Source: Acidobacteriaceae bacterium (GTDB lineage Bacteria > Acidobacteriota > Terriglobia > Terriglobales > Acidobacteriaceae). From it: 64,000 nt of DNA. Where the stretch lies: NCBI GenBank assembly GCA_003131315.1, contig PKUV01000059.1, positions 1 to 64,000 of the forward strand, written 5' to 3'. The notes beneath the pieces were generated by a model. The model did not search any database. It was not told the DNA's origin and saw only the letters and a program-made list of their open reading frames with translations. Numbering within the stretch: the first letter of the stretch is position 1; every line of letters starts with the position of its first letter. This document shows, piece by piece, positions 34,205 to 43,130 of this stretch. Made by a program: the position numbers and the translations under genes.

Positions 34205-35500
34205 TTAGTGCTGCATCCCGCTCATTGCGCTCTTCAGACGGCTCTCGGAATCAATCAGGAAGTTTCCAGAGGTCACGATGGTCTCCCCTGCGTTCAGGCC
34301 AGACAGAACGACCACGTTGCCTTCGAGCTTCGCGCCCATCTGGATCATGCGCGGTTCGAACACGCCGCCGTCGTGGACGACAAACACGTACTGTTTGTCC
34401 CCGGAATCCATGATTGCCTCCTGGGGTACCACAATCTGCTTGCCGTAGTTGATCTTCAACTGCACGTTGGCGAACATTTGCGGCTTCAAGTCGAAATGTG
34501 GGTTCGGAAACTCGATGCGTACTTTTACGGTGCGGGAAACGGGATCGACGGTCGGGTAGATGTAGGCGATTTTCCCGGTGTAGGTCCTCCCAGCGTAGTA
34601 GCTGAGCTGCATGTCCGCTGTCTGGCCCACTTTCACAAACGGCACTTCGTACTCGTACACGTCCGCGTTCACCCATATCGTGGATAGATCGCTGATCGAA
34701 TACAGATCCATATCCGGGGTGACGGCGGTTTGCGGAAAAGCCTTGCGGTCGGTTACGAAGCCACTGACGGGCGAGTAGAAAGTCAAAGTCTTCGTGACCT
34801 CACCGGTCTCGTCGAGCTTTTTGATTTGCTCGTCGCTGATGTCCCACAGTTTGAGGCGTTCACGGGTGGAACGCAGCAGGGACTGGGATCCCTGCGAAAC
34901 TTCGGGGAATTGCGAGGTGCCCAGATCCTTCGCGCCGCGCTTCGCAATCAGGTATTCCTCTTCGGTGGCCACAAGGTCCGGGCTGTAGAGCGTGAAAAGT
35001 GGTTGGCCTTTTTTGACGAGTTGCCCGATGTAATCGACGTAACCCTTGTCGATGTACCCGTTGACCTTCACGTGGACATGCGCAAGCTTGGTCTCATCGC
35101 TTGTCAGCTGACCAGTTGTACGCACGGTTCGCACCAGAGACTTCCGTTCGACAGTCCCGGTCCTTACGCCGATCAGTTGCTGCTTGTCGGGTGCGATTTT
35201 GACAGAGCCAGCGGGCATCGCCGCTGCGCTTGTCGCACTGCCCCTCTGAGAAGTGGCGTCCTCCGCGTATTGGGGCACCAGGTCCATTCCATCCGGCGCT
35301 TTTCCGGGTTTGTCGTAATGATGCTGCGGATTCATCGCGTCATACCAATAAAGAACTTTGTGTGCGCTTCCCGCGGCTGTCGTCTGTGAGGCGGAATGCT
35401 GGTGTTGGAAGATGGCTGAAACCCTTCCGCCGAAGGTCACTGCCACCGCCAAAGCGATTGCGGCCCCGAGTGCCAAAACTCCTAGAACTTTGCGAGGCAT
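34205..35500 (-). CDS. cusB: CusB-type periplasmic adaptor of heavy-metal efflux
   Basis: 431 residues. After a signal/anchor (GVLALGAAIALAVAVTFGGR) comes the heavy-metal-binding domain (YWYDAMNPQHHYDKPGKAPD then GMDLVPQYA) with Met, His and Asp, followed by the HlyD-like barrel-sandwich and coiled hairpin (VNGYIDKGYVDYIGQLVKKG, LFTLYSPDLVATEEEYL) and a membrane-proximal domain (VPQEAIMDSGDKQYVFV). CusB connects the RND pump with the outer-membrane channel and passes Cu+/Ag+ to CusA. Gene spacing: 4 bp after the TolC-like gene and 10 bp before the NosL-like gene. Confidence 0.88.
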   Translation of the reverse strand: MPRKVLGVLALGAAIALAVAVTFGGRVSAIFQHQHSASQTTAAGSAHKVLYWYDAMNPQHHYDKPGKAPDGMDLVPQYAEDATSQRGSATSAAAMPAGSVKIAPDKQQLIGVRTGTVERKSLVRTVRTTGQLTSDETKLAHVHVKVNGYIDKGYVDYIGQLVKKGQPLFTLYSPDLVATEEEYLIAKRGAKDLGTSQFPEVSQGSQSLLRSTRERLKLWDISDEQIKKLDETGEVTKTLTFYSPVSGFVTDRKAFPQTAVTPDMDLYSISDLSTIWVNADVYEYEVPFVKVGQTADMQLSYYAGRTYTGKIAYIYPTVDPVSRTVKVRIEFPNPHFDLKPQMFANVQLKINYGKQIVVPQEAIMDSGDKQYVFVVHDGGVFEPRMIQMGAKLEGNVVVLSGLNAGETIVTSGNFLIDSESRLKSAMSGMQH

Positions 35501-35504
35501 TGCT

Positions 35505-36860
35505 TTACTCTCCTCCTGCCGGGTGCTGGTTGCCAGGCTGCACGACCGTCGAAGTCAGTTCCACCCCGACCATGCTCTCCATGCGTGCCAGCGAAGATTG
35601 GTAGTTCGCCAGCTCGCGGTAATAATCGATTTCGTAATTCAAAACTGTCGAGAAATTTCCTATAACGCTGAGGAAGTCGACTGTGCCAACCTGGTAGGCA
35701 GACATCGAAGATTCCAGCGCCAACGATGACTGCGGCACCACGCCCTGAGAGAACAAGCGCAGAAGTTCATCCGAGGCCTTCGCCGCCAGGTATTGCTGTT
35801 TGAGTTCGAAATTCAACTCATTCTGCCGATTGTCGCGACTGCCCTCGGCTGAAAGTCGCTCTTCCGTGGCCTGCCTCACTGCCTCGCGTTGCTTGCTCTT
35901 GTAGAAGACCGGGACGTTTATGGTGAACGTCATCCCGTGCATGTCAGGCATCATGGGACGCTGCTGGTACATGTATCCAACGCTCAAGTCGGGATAGTAA
36001 TCCTTCTGTGCCAAGTTCACTGCGAGCTGGTTGCGCTCAATCATCTGCTGCTCGCGGTGAAGGCCGGGATCATTCTGCCGCGCTAGTCTGTACAGGTCGT
36101 CAAGCGAATAGTTCAGAGGGGACCGCTCGATATTTTCGGCTGGTGGGAGTAGTGCTTCAGGACTACGTGCCAGCAGGGTGTTCAGGCGTGCCTGCGAAGC
36201 ATTTCGTTGCTGTTGCAGCACGGTGAGCCGCTGTAGCAGTAGTGAAATCTCGACTTGTGATCTGAGAACGTCCTGCTGAATGCCTTTGCCAACGCGATAA
36301 CGGGCTTCGGCGATTTGGGACAGCTTGGTTAGCAGATCCTTGTCCTTCAGAGTGGTCTGAATCGCTCTGTCATAGAACCAGTATTCGAAATAGGCCGTCT
36401 TTACATTTACCGTTACGCGCCGTCGAACGGCCTCAAGGTCCGAAGATGCGGCATCGGCCTCCTTCGAAGCAATCTCACCGCGTAGCTTCAGCTTGCCGGG
36501 ATAGGGCAGCATCTGCATTGCGCTCACCTCGCGATAGCTTGAGGGGTCTCCCGTTTGAATAGAGAACGGTCGAATGTTGCCCATCCAGCCGACGCCGACA
36601 CTTGGGTCAGGTAGCGCCTTGGCTTGCGGTACGCGTCGCCGCTGCGCTTCCACCGTATGAAAAGCGCTCTGAACCGCCGGATTCTTTTGCAGAGCTTCGC
36701 GAACTAGGTCTTCGAGGCCGACGGGTGACGGTCCAGCAGGTTGTGTGGGGGTGCCGGTCGCAGGTGTTTGGAGAGTTACCGCGACCGGAAGCTGTTGTGC
36801 GCCACTGAGGCCCGGCCATAAACAACCGAACGCAATCAGAGTGAATACTTTCCTGATCAT
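35505..36860 (-). CDS. TolC/CusC-like outer-membrane efflux channel
   Basis: 451 residues with a signal peptide (VFTLIAFGCLWPGLSGAQQL). The two OEP repeats are visible: GLEDLVREALQKNPAVQSAF...QRRRVPQAKALPDPSVG and the second at LDDLYRLARQNDPGLHREQQ with NLAQKDYYPDLSVGYMYQ. Long alpha-hairpins separate them, as in the trimeric TolC tunnel. It would export metal delivered by CusBA through the outer membrane. The unit lies first among the Cus genes proper, with the small metal-rich secreted protein 92 bp upstream. Confidence 0.87.
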   Translation of the reverse strand: MIRKVFTLIAFGCLWPGLSGAQQLPVAVTLQTPATGTPTQPAGPSPVGLEDLVREALQKNPAVQSAFHTVEAQRRRVPQAKALPDPSVGVGWMGNIRPFSIQTGDPSSYREVSAMQMLPYPGKLKLRGEIASKEADAASSDLEAVRRRVTVNVKTAYFEYWFYDRAIQTTLKDKDLLTKLSQIAEARYRVGKGIQQDVLRSQVEISLLLQRLTVLQQQRNASQARLNTLLARSPEALLPPAENIERSPLNYSLDDLYRLARQNDPGLHREQQMIERNQLAVNLAQKDYYPDLSVGYMYQQRPMMPDMHGMTFTINVPVFYKSKQREAVRQATEERLSAEGSRDNRQNELNFELKQQYLAAKASDELLRLFSQGVVPQSSLALESSMSAYQVGTVDFLSVIGNFSTVLNYEIDYYRELANYQSSLARMESMVGVELTSTVVQPGNQHPAGGE

Positions 36861-36951
36861 AAGAATGCTTCCTCTTGCTCTGTCAACGCTAGGAATACAT
36901 GTTTGATCCTAGGCAATCACGATTGAAAGGGGGTGAGCAAAAAACGACAGA

Positions 36952-37335
36952 CTAGATCAGAAAAGTGCAGAAGACGGACTGGGGGGAGGGACACGATGCT
37001 CGGGCGAGCGGATCAGGCGGTTCGGCTTTTGTCAGAACTGTTGGGATATCCAGAGCCGAGGCGATGAATGTTGGAGCCACGCGAGAGCTACTATCGCTTG
37101 GAGCCTGAGGCATCGAAGCGGGCGTCGGTCTGGCAGCAGAGACTCGGCAACAGGAGCCATTTGCGGGTGCTTCTTGAATGGTGACCGAAGGCGCATGCCC
37201 GCTCATCATCGGGCAATGGGGCCTGCAATGCTCGGCCGGCGCCATGTGCAACCAGCACGAAGCCACCGCCGAAACTGGCATAACGAATACAACCACTACC
37301 AGCGCCCAAGCGACGAGTTTGAACCGACACGTCAT
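36952..37335 (-). CDS. Small Cys/His/Met-rich secreted protein heading the Cus operon
   Basis: 127 residues with a signal peptide (FKLVAWALVVVVFVMPVSAV). The mature N-terminus is dense in soft-metal ligands: CWLHMAPAEHCRPHCPMMSG and later GSCCRV; two more Cys lie at the C-terminus (ASCPSPQSVFCTF). No known domain is recognised. Its place at the start of the copper-type efflux operon, behind a CRP-like palindrome, suggests a periplasmic copper- or silver-binding protein analogous in role (not sequence) to CusF. Confidence in the frame comes from signal peptide and context; function is inferred. Confidence 0.62.
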   Translation of the reverse strand: MTCRFKLVAWALVVVVFVMPVSAVASCWLHMAPAEHCRPHCPMMSGHAPSVTIQEAPANGSCCRVSAARPTPASMPQAPSDSSSRVAPTFIASALDIPTVLTKAEPPDPLARASCPSPQSVFCTFLI

Positions 37336-37372
37336 GCTGTTATGAAGGATACTACTGGCGGCCGCCCTCCCT

Positions 37373-37394
37373 GGCTGTGACGCAAGTCACAGCC
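37373..37394. promoter_or_regulatory. CRP/FNR-type palindromic operator upstream of the Cus operon
   Basis: GGCTGTGAC-GCAA-GTCACAGCC is a perfect 9-bp inverted repeat and contains TGTGA-N6-TCACA, an exact match to the CRP-family consensus. Its centre lies about 48 bp upstream of the first operon gene (ATG at 37335). A CRP/FNR-family protein is the likely binder; none is encoded in the window. Confidence 0.6.
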
Positions 37395-37602
37395 GCGTGT
37401 CGGGGCAGCCTGCACCGCACACCACTTCATACGCAGTGGCCCACGGCATATGGGAGGCCGTACCGATATGGGCTGAGCGATGCAAACCCACGTCTTGACG
37501 GTGAGGAATTGAAGAGGATTCGCGATCAATCATTCTTTTCTCACTCCAAAACCTACATCGCGAGCCCCGTTTCAACTCCGGCTATGGGGATGCGTCAGAT
37601 GA

Positions 37603-38037
37603 ATGCACTGGAACCCTAATGGTGAGGAACCACGCCAATTCGGAGACATTGTCTCAGGCGTGTTCACGCCCGTGCTCGCGAAGCACTCAAAGTCGTTCTC
37701 ACTTATCGACTGCATCTCGGTCGGCGTTGACCGGATGCAGCGAAACTTCGAGCCGATGCGAAAGCAGGTGGAAGCATGGCAGGGAAGTGAACTCACGGAC
37801 GTCACCGTCAAGGTGGTCATCTACGAGGCGTTCATCGAGGGCACGCTCGAAGCTCCAAAAGACCTTGCGCGTCGAGTGCATGACCTCTACTTCGAGCCAA
37901 AATACGAGGAGTTCCGGCCGCGAACGATCCGGAGTCTTTTCAAATGCGGTTACGCCTTGAAAGAACTAGATCCCATCTCACAATTCAAGGCTACGGCCAA
38001 GCTCGGGCGGTTTCTTGAAGGTGTGAGCGCGTGGTGA
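37603..38037 (+). CDS. Hypothetical protein (possible DUF932-like fragment)
   Basis: 144 residues, no signal peptide or membrane helix. I do not recognise it securely. The C-terminal half (VTVKVVIYEAFIEGTLEAPK, DLARRVHDLYFEPKYEEFRP, RTIRSLFKCGYALKELDPIS, QFKATAKLGRFLE) is reminiscent of the end of DUF932-type proteins found on phages and plasmids, which would make this a truncated C-terminal piece. Composition is balanced and codon use is coding-like. It is unrelated to the flanking Cus and his operons and may mark a foreign insertion between them. Confidence 0.45.
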   Translation: MHWNPNGEEPRQFGDIVSGVFTPVLAKHSKSFSLIDCISVGVDRMQRNFEPMRKQVEAWQGSELTDVTVKVVIYEAFIEGTLEAPKDLARRVHDLYFEPKYEEFRPRTIRSLFKCGYALKELDPISQFKATAKLGRFLEGVSAW

Positions 38038-38170
38038 TCCCCGAAAGCGGCACCATGAAGAACGCTTGTGAACCCGTGCCCCAGCCCTGAACATTAATGT
38101 TTGTCGATCAAAACCCCTGGGCTCCGGTGTGAACCACTTTTCCCTTTGTATAGCTATTCTCAGAAACAGA

Positions 38171-38200
38171 TTGACAACCATATCTCTACTGCCCTAGTAT
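38171..38200 (+). promoter_or_regulatory. Promoter of the histidine operon
   Basis: TTGACA (38171-38176), an 18-bp spacer and TAGTAT (38195-38200) form a good sigma-70-type promoter. The predicted start of transcription falls near 38207-38211, immediately at or before the ATG of the leader peptide at 38211, so the leader mRNA may be leaderless or have a very short 5' end. Confidence 0.6.
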
Positions 38201-38210
38201 CATGCCCACC

Positions 38211-38282
38211 ATGACTCCGCTGACCCATCGCCATCACCATCATCACCATGCGATGAGCGTGTCGGCGGGGGACCACGGATAA
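38211..38282 (+). CDS. hisL: Histidine leader peptide (hisL-like)
   Basis: A 23-codon open frame, MTPLTHRHHHHHHAMSV followed by SAGDHG and TAA at 38280-38282. Seven His codons occur within eight codons (38226-38249), with an eighth near the end. A further ATG at 38202 would extend it by three residues but lies too close to the -10 box. Ribosome stalling at these codons when charged tRNA-His is scarce would cover attenuator segment 1 and allow antitermination of the downstream his operon. Confidence 0.88.
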   Translation: MTPLTHRHHHHHHAMSVSAGDHG

Positions 38283-38342
38283 CCAAGAGCACTTATAGGA
38301 AATCCAAGCCCGCTGGCGCAGAACTCGCGCAGCGGGCTTTTT
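38215..38342 (+). promoter_or_regulatory. Four-segment his transcription attenuator with intrinsic terminator
   Basis: Segment 1 (38215-38224) pairs with segment 2 (38261-38270) in 10 bp. Segment 2 extended (38259-38269) pairs instead with segment 3 (38309-38319) in 11 bp, the antiterminator. Segment 3 (38306-38319) pairs with segment 4 (38327-38339), giving a 13-bp GC-rich stem with one bulged G and a run of five T at 38338-38342, the terminator. The His codons lie between segments 1 and 2 and the leader stop codon lies just after segment 2, so a stalled ribosome frees segment 2 and a terminating ribosome masks it. Confidence 0.85.
38306..38342 (+). terminator. Attenuator terminator of the his leader
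   Basis: AAGCCCGCT(G)GCGC, loop AGAACTC, GCGCAGCGGGCTT and then TTTTT. All positions pair except the bulged G at 38315. It is located 48 bp before hisI and is the default stop for transcription when histidine is plentiful. Confidence 0.88.
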
Positions 38343-38390
38343 GCTTTTGTGCGAGCGCTGAAAATCTGACACCGAGATTAGGAGGGTTCG

Positions 38391-38747
38391 ATGGAGATCG
38401 ACTTCGACAAGATGCAGGGCCTGGCGCCTGCGGTCGTTCAGGATGCGGGCACCGGGGAGCTGCTGATGGTGGGCTTTATGAACCGGGAAGCGCTGGATAA
38501 GACTTTGCACACTGGGTTCGTGACGTTCTACAGCCGCACTCGCCAGACACTGTGGACCAAGGGAGAAAGCTCCGGCAATCGTCTGCAGGTGGTTGCCGCC
38601 TGGACCGATTGCGACCGGGATACCGTCCTGCTGCGCGTCCGTGTGCTGGGCGAGGGCAAGGTCTGCCACACCGGGACGCGCTCCTGCTTCACGCAGGAAC
38701 TTCCTCTGGGAGCCGCGCTGGTTGGGCAAGAGAGGGCTGAGCGATGA
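38391..38747 (+). CDS. hisI: Phosphoribosyl-AMP cyclohydrolase
   Basis: 118 residues starting behind AGGAGGG. Family motifs are complete: [51 protein letters not shown] (metal Asp cluster) and the zinc Cys in [12 protein letters not shown]. It opens the purine ring of PR-AMP in histidine synthesis. The protein is only the cyclohydrolase; the pyrophosphohydrolase HisE, fused to HisI in many bacteria, is absent here and must be encoded elsewhere. The stop overlaps the hisG start by 4 bp. Confidence 0.95.
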   Translation: MEIDFDKMQGLAPAVVQDAGTGELLMVGFMNREALDKTLHTGFVTFYSRTRQTLWTKGESSGNRLQVVAAWTDCDRDTVLLRVRVLGEGKVCHTGTRSCFTQELPLGAALVGQERAER

Positions 38748-39613
38748 AACTGCGACTGGGCATCCCCAAAGGAAGTTTGCAGGAAGCGACGTTGAGCCTG
38801 TTCACGCGCGCCGGACTGCGCGTGTATACCAACGCCCGTTCTTATTTCGCCTCCACGGATGATCCCGATATCGAATGCCTGCTCATTCGTGCCCAGGAAA
38901 TGGCGCGGTACGTCGAACATGGCGCGCTGGATGCGGGCTTGACTGGCCTGGACTGGGTGCTCGAAAGCGGCCTCGATGTAGTCAAGGTCCGCGACCTGAT
39001 CTATGCCAAACAAAGCATGGGCAGGGTCAAGTGGGTGCTGGCTGTCCCGGAGGATTCGGGCTTCCAGAAACTCGAAGACCTTGAGGGTCGAATCATTGCC
39101 ACCGAGCTCGTCAGTTTCACCCGCAATTATTTCGCGAGCCGGAACGTTCCCGTTCGGGTCGAGTTCTCCTGGGGCGCAACCGAAGTCAAGCCACCGTTAC
39201 TGGCAGACGCTATAGTCGAGGTCACGGAGACGGGTAGTTCACTGCGCGCCAATCACCTGAGAATCCTCGAAACAGTTCTCGAGTCCAACACGCAACTGAT
39301 CGCGAACAAGGCCGCCTGGGCCGATCCATCGCGGCGGGAAAAGATTGAGAACCTGGCCGTCATGCTCAGCGGGGCTATGGCCGCGCATGGGCGGGTGGGC
39401 CTGATGCTCAACGTGCGCAAATCAGACTTGCCCGCGGTTCTCGGTCTTCTGACCGCGCTGAAAAATCCGACCGTCGCGCCCCTGGCCGATGGCGAGTGGG
39501 TCGCGGTGAACACGGTGATTGAGGAGCACACCGCCTGGTCGCTGATTCCGAAGCTGAAGCAAGCCAACGCTCAGGGCATCGTCGAATATCCGCTGAACAA
39601 GGTGGTCATGTGA
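38744..39613 (+). CDS. hisG: ATP phosphoribosyltransferase (long form)
   Basis: 289 residues, the long hexameric form with C-terminal ACT-like regulatory domain, so no HisZ subunit is needed. Seen are [53 protein letters not shown], the PRPP-binding [17 protein letters not shown] and the regulatory part [20 protein letters not shown]...[15 protein letters not shown]. It catalyses the first committed step, ATP plus PRPP to PR-ATP, and is expected to be feedback inhibited by histidine. Overlaps both neighbours by a few bases. Confidence 0.95.
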   Translation: MKLRLGIPKGSLQEATLSLFTRAGLRVYTNARSYFASTDDPDIECLLIRAQEMARYVEHGALDAGLTGLDWVLESGLDVVKVRDLIYAKQSMGRVKWVLAVPEDSGFQKLEDLEGRIIATELVSFTRNYFASRNVPVRVEFSWGATEVKPPLLADAIVEVTETGSSLRANHLRILETVLESNTQLIANKAAWADPSRREKIENLAVMLSGAMAAHGRVGLMLNVRKSDLPAVLGLLTALKNPTVAPLADGEWVAVNTVIEEHTAWSLIPKLKQANAQGIVEYPLNKVVM

Positions 39614-40887
39614 TGCGCAATGACAACGACGTGATGCGCATTGTCGAAGGCCCCAAGCAAGCTCGTCTTGTGACTGCGCTGGCCGAGCGCGGTGCGACCG
39701 ATCTGGCAGAGGTCGAGCCTGCAGTCCGCCGCATTGTGCGTGACGTCCGGCGTAACGGCGATCGCGCAGTACGCCGCTACGCCACACGTTGGGACGGATT
39801 GGGCAAGAGCGAGCCGCTCCGCGTTTCCGAGGATGAACTCCACGAGACTTGGGAGCAAACTGATCCAGATCTGCAGGACGCGATCAAGCAGGCTGCGGGC
39901 AACATTCGTCGCTATGCGGAGTGGCAAGCGCCCAAGGACAAAGAATGGCGGCGCGAAATTCAGCCTGGCGTCTCGGTGGGCCAATTGGTGCGCCCTCTGG
40001 AATCGGTGGGGTGCTATGTCCCGGGCGGCCGCTATCCTTTGCCTTCTACTTTGCTCATGACCGTGATTCCCGCGCAGGTCGCCGGTGTCAGGCAGATTCG
40101 CGTCGCGTCTCCGCGCCCGGGCAAGGCAACCTTGGCGGCGGCGGCGTTCCTGGGCGTGCGCAAGTTCTACCGAGTCGGCGGCGCACAGGCCATCGCTGCC
40201 CTTGCCTATGGAACTGAAGACATCCCGCGCGTGGACAAGATCGTCGGTCCGGGCAACCGATACGTGACCGCGGCCAAGAAGCTGGTAGCTTTCGATTGCG
40301 CGATTGAATTCCTGGCTGGTCCTACTGAAGCTGTCATCATCAGCGAAAGCGGCGATCCGGCTTGCATCGCTTCCGACCTGGTGGCGCAGGCGGAACACGA
40401 TCCCGACGCGTTGTGCATCTTCATAACAACTTCACGTGCGTTAGCGAAAACAATCCAGAACGAAGTGCGGACGCGCACGCGCGCCAATCCGATTGCCGCC
40501 CAATCACTCTCCCGCCGCGGCGCCATTCTTCTGGTCGCCTCTCTTGAACAGGCTGTCGAGATAGCGAATCGCATCGCGCCCGAGCATCTCACACTCCCGG
40601 CCGAGCTGGTGCCGCTAGTGCAGCACGCGGGCGCGGTTTTCCTGGATGAGTTCACGCCCCAGGCCGCGGGGGATTACGTCTCCGGACCGAACCATGTGCT
40701 GCCCACGGCTGGGATGGCCCGTGTGCGTGGCGGCCTCAGCGTGCTCGATTTCGTCCGCGTCATTGCCTGCCAGCAAGTGTCCCGCGCAGGAATCCGCCGC
40801 ATCGCGCCGCCGGGCATTACGCTGGCCAATGCCGAAGGCTTGACGGGACACGCGGAGGCATTCCGAGTGAGGCGCTCCCATGCTTGA
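39613..40887 (+). CDS. hisD: Histidinol dehydrogenase
   Basis: About 424 residues from ATG 39613 (TGATG junction with hisG; GTG 39610 would add one Met). Recognisable are LVRPLESVGCYVPGGRYPLP, VGGAQAIAALAYGTEDIPRV, IVGPGNRYVTAAKKLV, FLAGPTEAVIISESGDPA, LVAQAEHDPDALCI, and the zinc/active-site region IAPEHLTLPAEL...GPNHVLPTAGMARVRGGLSV. It oxidises L-histidinol twice with NAD to L-histidine. Length and motifs are normal. The downstream hisC start lies inside the last codons (8-bp overlap). Confidence 0.95.
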   Translation: MRNDNDVMRIVEGPKQARLVTALAERGATDLAEVEPAVRRIVRDVRRNGDRAVRRYATRWDGLGKSEPLRVSEDELHETWEQTDPDLQDAIKQAAGNIRRYAEWQAPKDKEWRREIQPGVSVGQLVRPLESVGCYVPGGRYPLPSTLLMTVIPAQVAGVRQIRVASPRPGKATLAAAAFLGVRKFYRVGGAQAIAALAYGTEDIPRVDKIVGPGNRYVTAAKKLVAFDCAIEFLAGPTEAVIISESGDPACIASDLVAQAEHDPDALCIFITTSRALAKTIQNEVRTRTRANPIAAQSLSRRGAILLVASLEQAVEIANRIAPEHLTLPAELVPLVQHAGAVFLDEFTPQAAGDYVSGPNHVLPTAGMARVRGGLSVLDFVRVIACQQVSRAGIRRIAPPGITLANAEGLTGHAEAFRVRRSHA

Positions 40888-41956
40888 GGCTCGCGAAGCG
40901 GTAAGAAATCTGCACGCTTATCGGCCCCCTTTGGCTGGCCGAACGGGACTGCGTCTCGATTTCAACGAGAGCACAGTGGGGTGTTCGCCAAGTGTGTTGG
41001 CCCGGCTGCGGTCGCTCGATTCCGAACTGCTGGCTCGCTATCCCGAGCGCGAGCCGGTTGAAAGCGAGATCGCGGGTTTTCTCGGACTCGATCCGGCGCA
41101 GGTTCTGCTCACCAACGGAGTCGACGAAGCGATTCATTTGCTTTGTTCCACTTATCTCGATCCCGGGGACGAAGCCCTCATCGTCGTGCCCACCTTTGCC
41201 ATGTACGCGATCTTCGCTCAGGCCGAAGGCGCGCGCGTTGTCGAAGTGCGTGCAGGCGACAACTTCACATTTCCGGCAAAAGACCTGCTCGCTCAACTCA
41301 GCCGGCGCACGCGGCTCATCGCGGTGGCGAATCCTAACAATCCGACCGGAGCCGCGGTCGCAGGCAATGTCCTCATTCAGATTGCCCAAGCAGCGCCGCA
41401 AGCTGCCGTGCTCGTCGATGAGGCGTACTTCGAATTTCACGGAGAAACGCTGATTGACCGCACTCGGCAGATCCAGAATCTTTTCGTGGCGCGAACTTTT
41501 TCCAAGGCCTACGGACTCGCCGGTTTGCGAATTGGCATTCTTGCGGGAGAAACCCGGCAGATGGCGATGGTCCGCCGCGTTGCCTCGCCGTACAGCGTCA
41601 ACGCGGCCGCCCTCGCAGTGCTGCCGGAGGCTCTTCAAGATCAGGAGTATGTCAGCCGCTATGTCGCGCAAGTGCTAAACAACCGCGAGAGATTGCAGCA
41701 GGAACTTGGCCATCTCGGATTGCATTACTGGCCGAGCCACGCCAATTTTGTGCTCGTACGCATTGGCTCAGCCCATACGGATTTCGTTCGAGCCCTGCGC
41801 AACCGCGGAATTCTGGTGCGTGACCGGCACTCCGACCCAGGCTGCGAAGGCTGCGTCCGGCTGACCGTGGGATCGGACGAACACACGCAGACTCTCATCG
41901 CTGCTCTGCAAGACGTGGTTGAGCAGCTGGGGCTGCAATCTGAGGTGCGGGCGTGA
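40880..41956 (+). CDS. hisC: Histidinol-phosphate aminotransferase
   Basis: 358 residues of the fold-type I PLP aminotransferase family. [84 protein letters not shown] and the PLP lysine in [17 protein letters not shown] are all present. It transfers the amino group from glutamate to imidazole-acetol phosphate. Its 3' end overlaps hisB by 4 bp (GTGA), indicating translational coupling. Confidence 0.94.
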   Translation: MLEAREAVRNLHAYRPPLAGRTGLRLDFNESTVGCSPSVLARLRSLDSELLARYPEREPVESEIAGFLGLDPAQVLLTNGVDEAIHLLCSTYLDPGDEALIVVPTFAMYAIFAQAEGARVVEVRAGDNFTFPAKDLLAQLSRRTRLIAVANPNNPTGAAVAGNVLIQIAQAAPQAAVLVDEAYFEFHGETLIDRTRQIQNLFVARTFSKAYGLAGLRIGILAGETRQMAMVRRVASPYSVNAAALAVLPEALQDQEYVSRYVAQVLNNRERLQQELGHLGLHYWPSHANFVLVRIGSAHTDFVRALRNRGILVRDRHSDPGCEGCVRLTVGSDEHTQTLIAALQDVVEQLGLQSEVRA

Positions 41957-42540
41957 GGAAAGCCAAGCTGCATCGCAAGACCGCGGAAACAGAAATTCGA
42001 ATTGCCCTCACCATTGAGGGCCGTGGCAAGTACGAAGTCTCCACGGGAATCCGTTTTCTTGACCACATGTTGGAGTTGTTCACGCGGCACGGTGGGTTCG
42101 ACTTGAAACTCGCCGCTCTGGGCGACTTGGATGTGGATCAGCACCACACTGTGGAAGATGTCGGAATCAGCCTGGGTGAGGCGTTCGACCGCGCACTGGG
42201 CGACCGCCGCGGCATCCTGCGAGCCGGCTATTTTCTGATGACCATGGACGAAACTCTCGGTTTGGCGGCAGTGGACTTTGGAGGCCGCGCGGTGGCCGTG
42301 GTTCAGACCAGGGTCCGCGCGACGCGGGTCGGCGACCTGCAAACGGAACTGGTGTGCGACTTCTTTGAGGGTTTCGCCCGCGGCGCGCGCGCGAATGTTC
42401 ATGCGCGTGTGCTTTACGGGCGCTCCAGCCATCACAAGATCGAAGCGCTCTTCAAGGCTTTTGCACGCGCTCTGCGCGTGGCCTGCTCCCGCGACCGCCG
42501 CCTGGGACACATGCTGCCGAGCACCAAGGGGCTTCTATGA
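41953..42540 (+). CDS. hisB: Imidazoleglycerol-phosphate dehydratase
   Basis: 195 residues, the monofunctional form without a histidinol-phosphatase domain. The two manganese-binding His/Glu motifs are intact: [40 protein letters not shown] and, in the second half, [20 protein letters not shown] and [20 protein letters not shown]. The start codon is GTG within the hisC stop. Because the phosphatase is missing, a separate histidinol-phosphatase (HisN or PHP type) must exist elsewhere in the genome. Confidence 0.95.
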   Translation: MRKAKLHRKTAETEIRIALTIEGRGKYEVSTGIRFLDHMLELFTRHGGFDLKLAALGDLDVDQHHTVEDVGISLGEAFDRALGDRRGILRAGYFLMTMDETLGLAAVDFGGRAVAVVQTRVRATRVGDLQTELVCDFFEGFARGARANVHARVLYGRSSHHKIEALFKAFARALRVACSRDRRLGHMLPSTKGLL

Positions 42541-43130
42541 TCGCCATCGTGGATTACGGCGCGGGCAACCTGAATTCGGTGAAGAAGGCGTTTGACTATC
42601 TCGGCGCCGAAGTCGTCGTAACCACGCAACCTGAAATCGTGACCACCGCGGACAAGATCGTTCTCCCTGGCGTCGGGCACTTCTCCGCGTTGATCGGCCT
42701 CGACAACGCGGGCTTGCGAGACGCCTTGCTGCGAGGCGCGAGTGCCGGCAAGCCATTCCTAGGAATCTGCCTGGGAATGCAGTGGCTGTTCGAGGGCAGT
42801 GACGAGGCGCCCCAGTTCGCGGGGGCAGGAATTTTTGCCGGTAGATGCCGGCCGTTTCCGTCATCGGTGAAATCGCCGCACGTCGGATGGAACTCGCTGG
42901 CGGTCCGGGAAGGCTCGCGCTTGCTGCGTAACGTCGCACCCGACTCCTTTGTCTACTACACCCATTCTTTTCAAGCGCCGGTGGTTGCCGCCACCACGGC
43001 GGCGACCGAATACGGAGCGCAGTTCTCCGCCGCCGTCGAACAAGAAAATGTTTTCGGAGTGCAGTTCCATCCGGAAAAATCGTGGACCGTGGGGCTTCTC
43101 ATACTCAAGAATTTCTGCGAGGTTCGATAA
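42537..43130 (+). CDS. hisH: Imidazole glycerol phosphate synthase, glutaminase subunit
   Basis: 197 residues, class I glutamine amidotransferase. [31 protein letters not shown], the nucleophile Cys in [17 protein letters not shown], and the catalytic His/Glu in [12 protein letters not shown] are present; [16 protein letters not shown] is subunit specific. It releases ammonia from glutamine and channels it to HisF. It overlaps hisB by ATGA at the start and adjoins hisF directly. Confidence 0.95.
   Translation: MIAIVDYGAGNLNSVKKAFDYLGAEVVVTTQPEIVTTADKIVLPGVGHFSALIGLDNAGLRDALLRGASAGKPFLGICLGMQWLFEGSDEAPQFAGAGIFAGRCRPFPSSVKSPHVGWNSLAVREGSRLLRNVAPDSFVYYTHSFQAPVVAATTAATEYGAQFSAAVEQENVFGVQFHPEKSWTVGLLILKNFCEVR

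Noticed and set aside
38202-38210. Upstream ATG for the his leader peptide
   Set aside because: It begins one base after the -10 box, so it would not be transcribed from the identified promoter. The ATG at 38211 is preferred.
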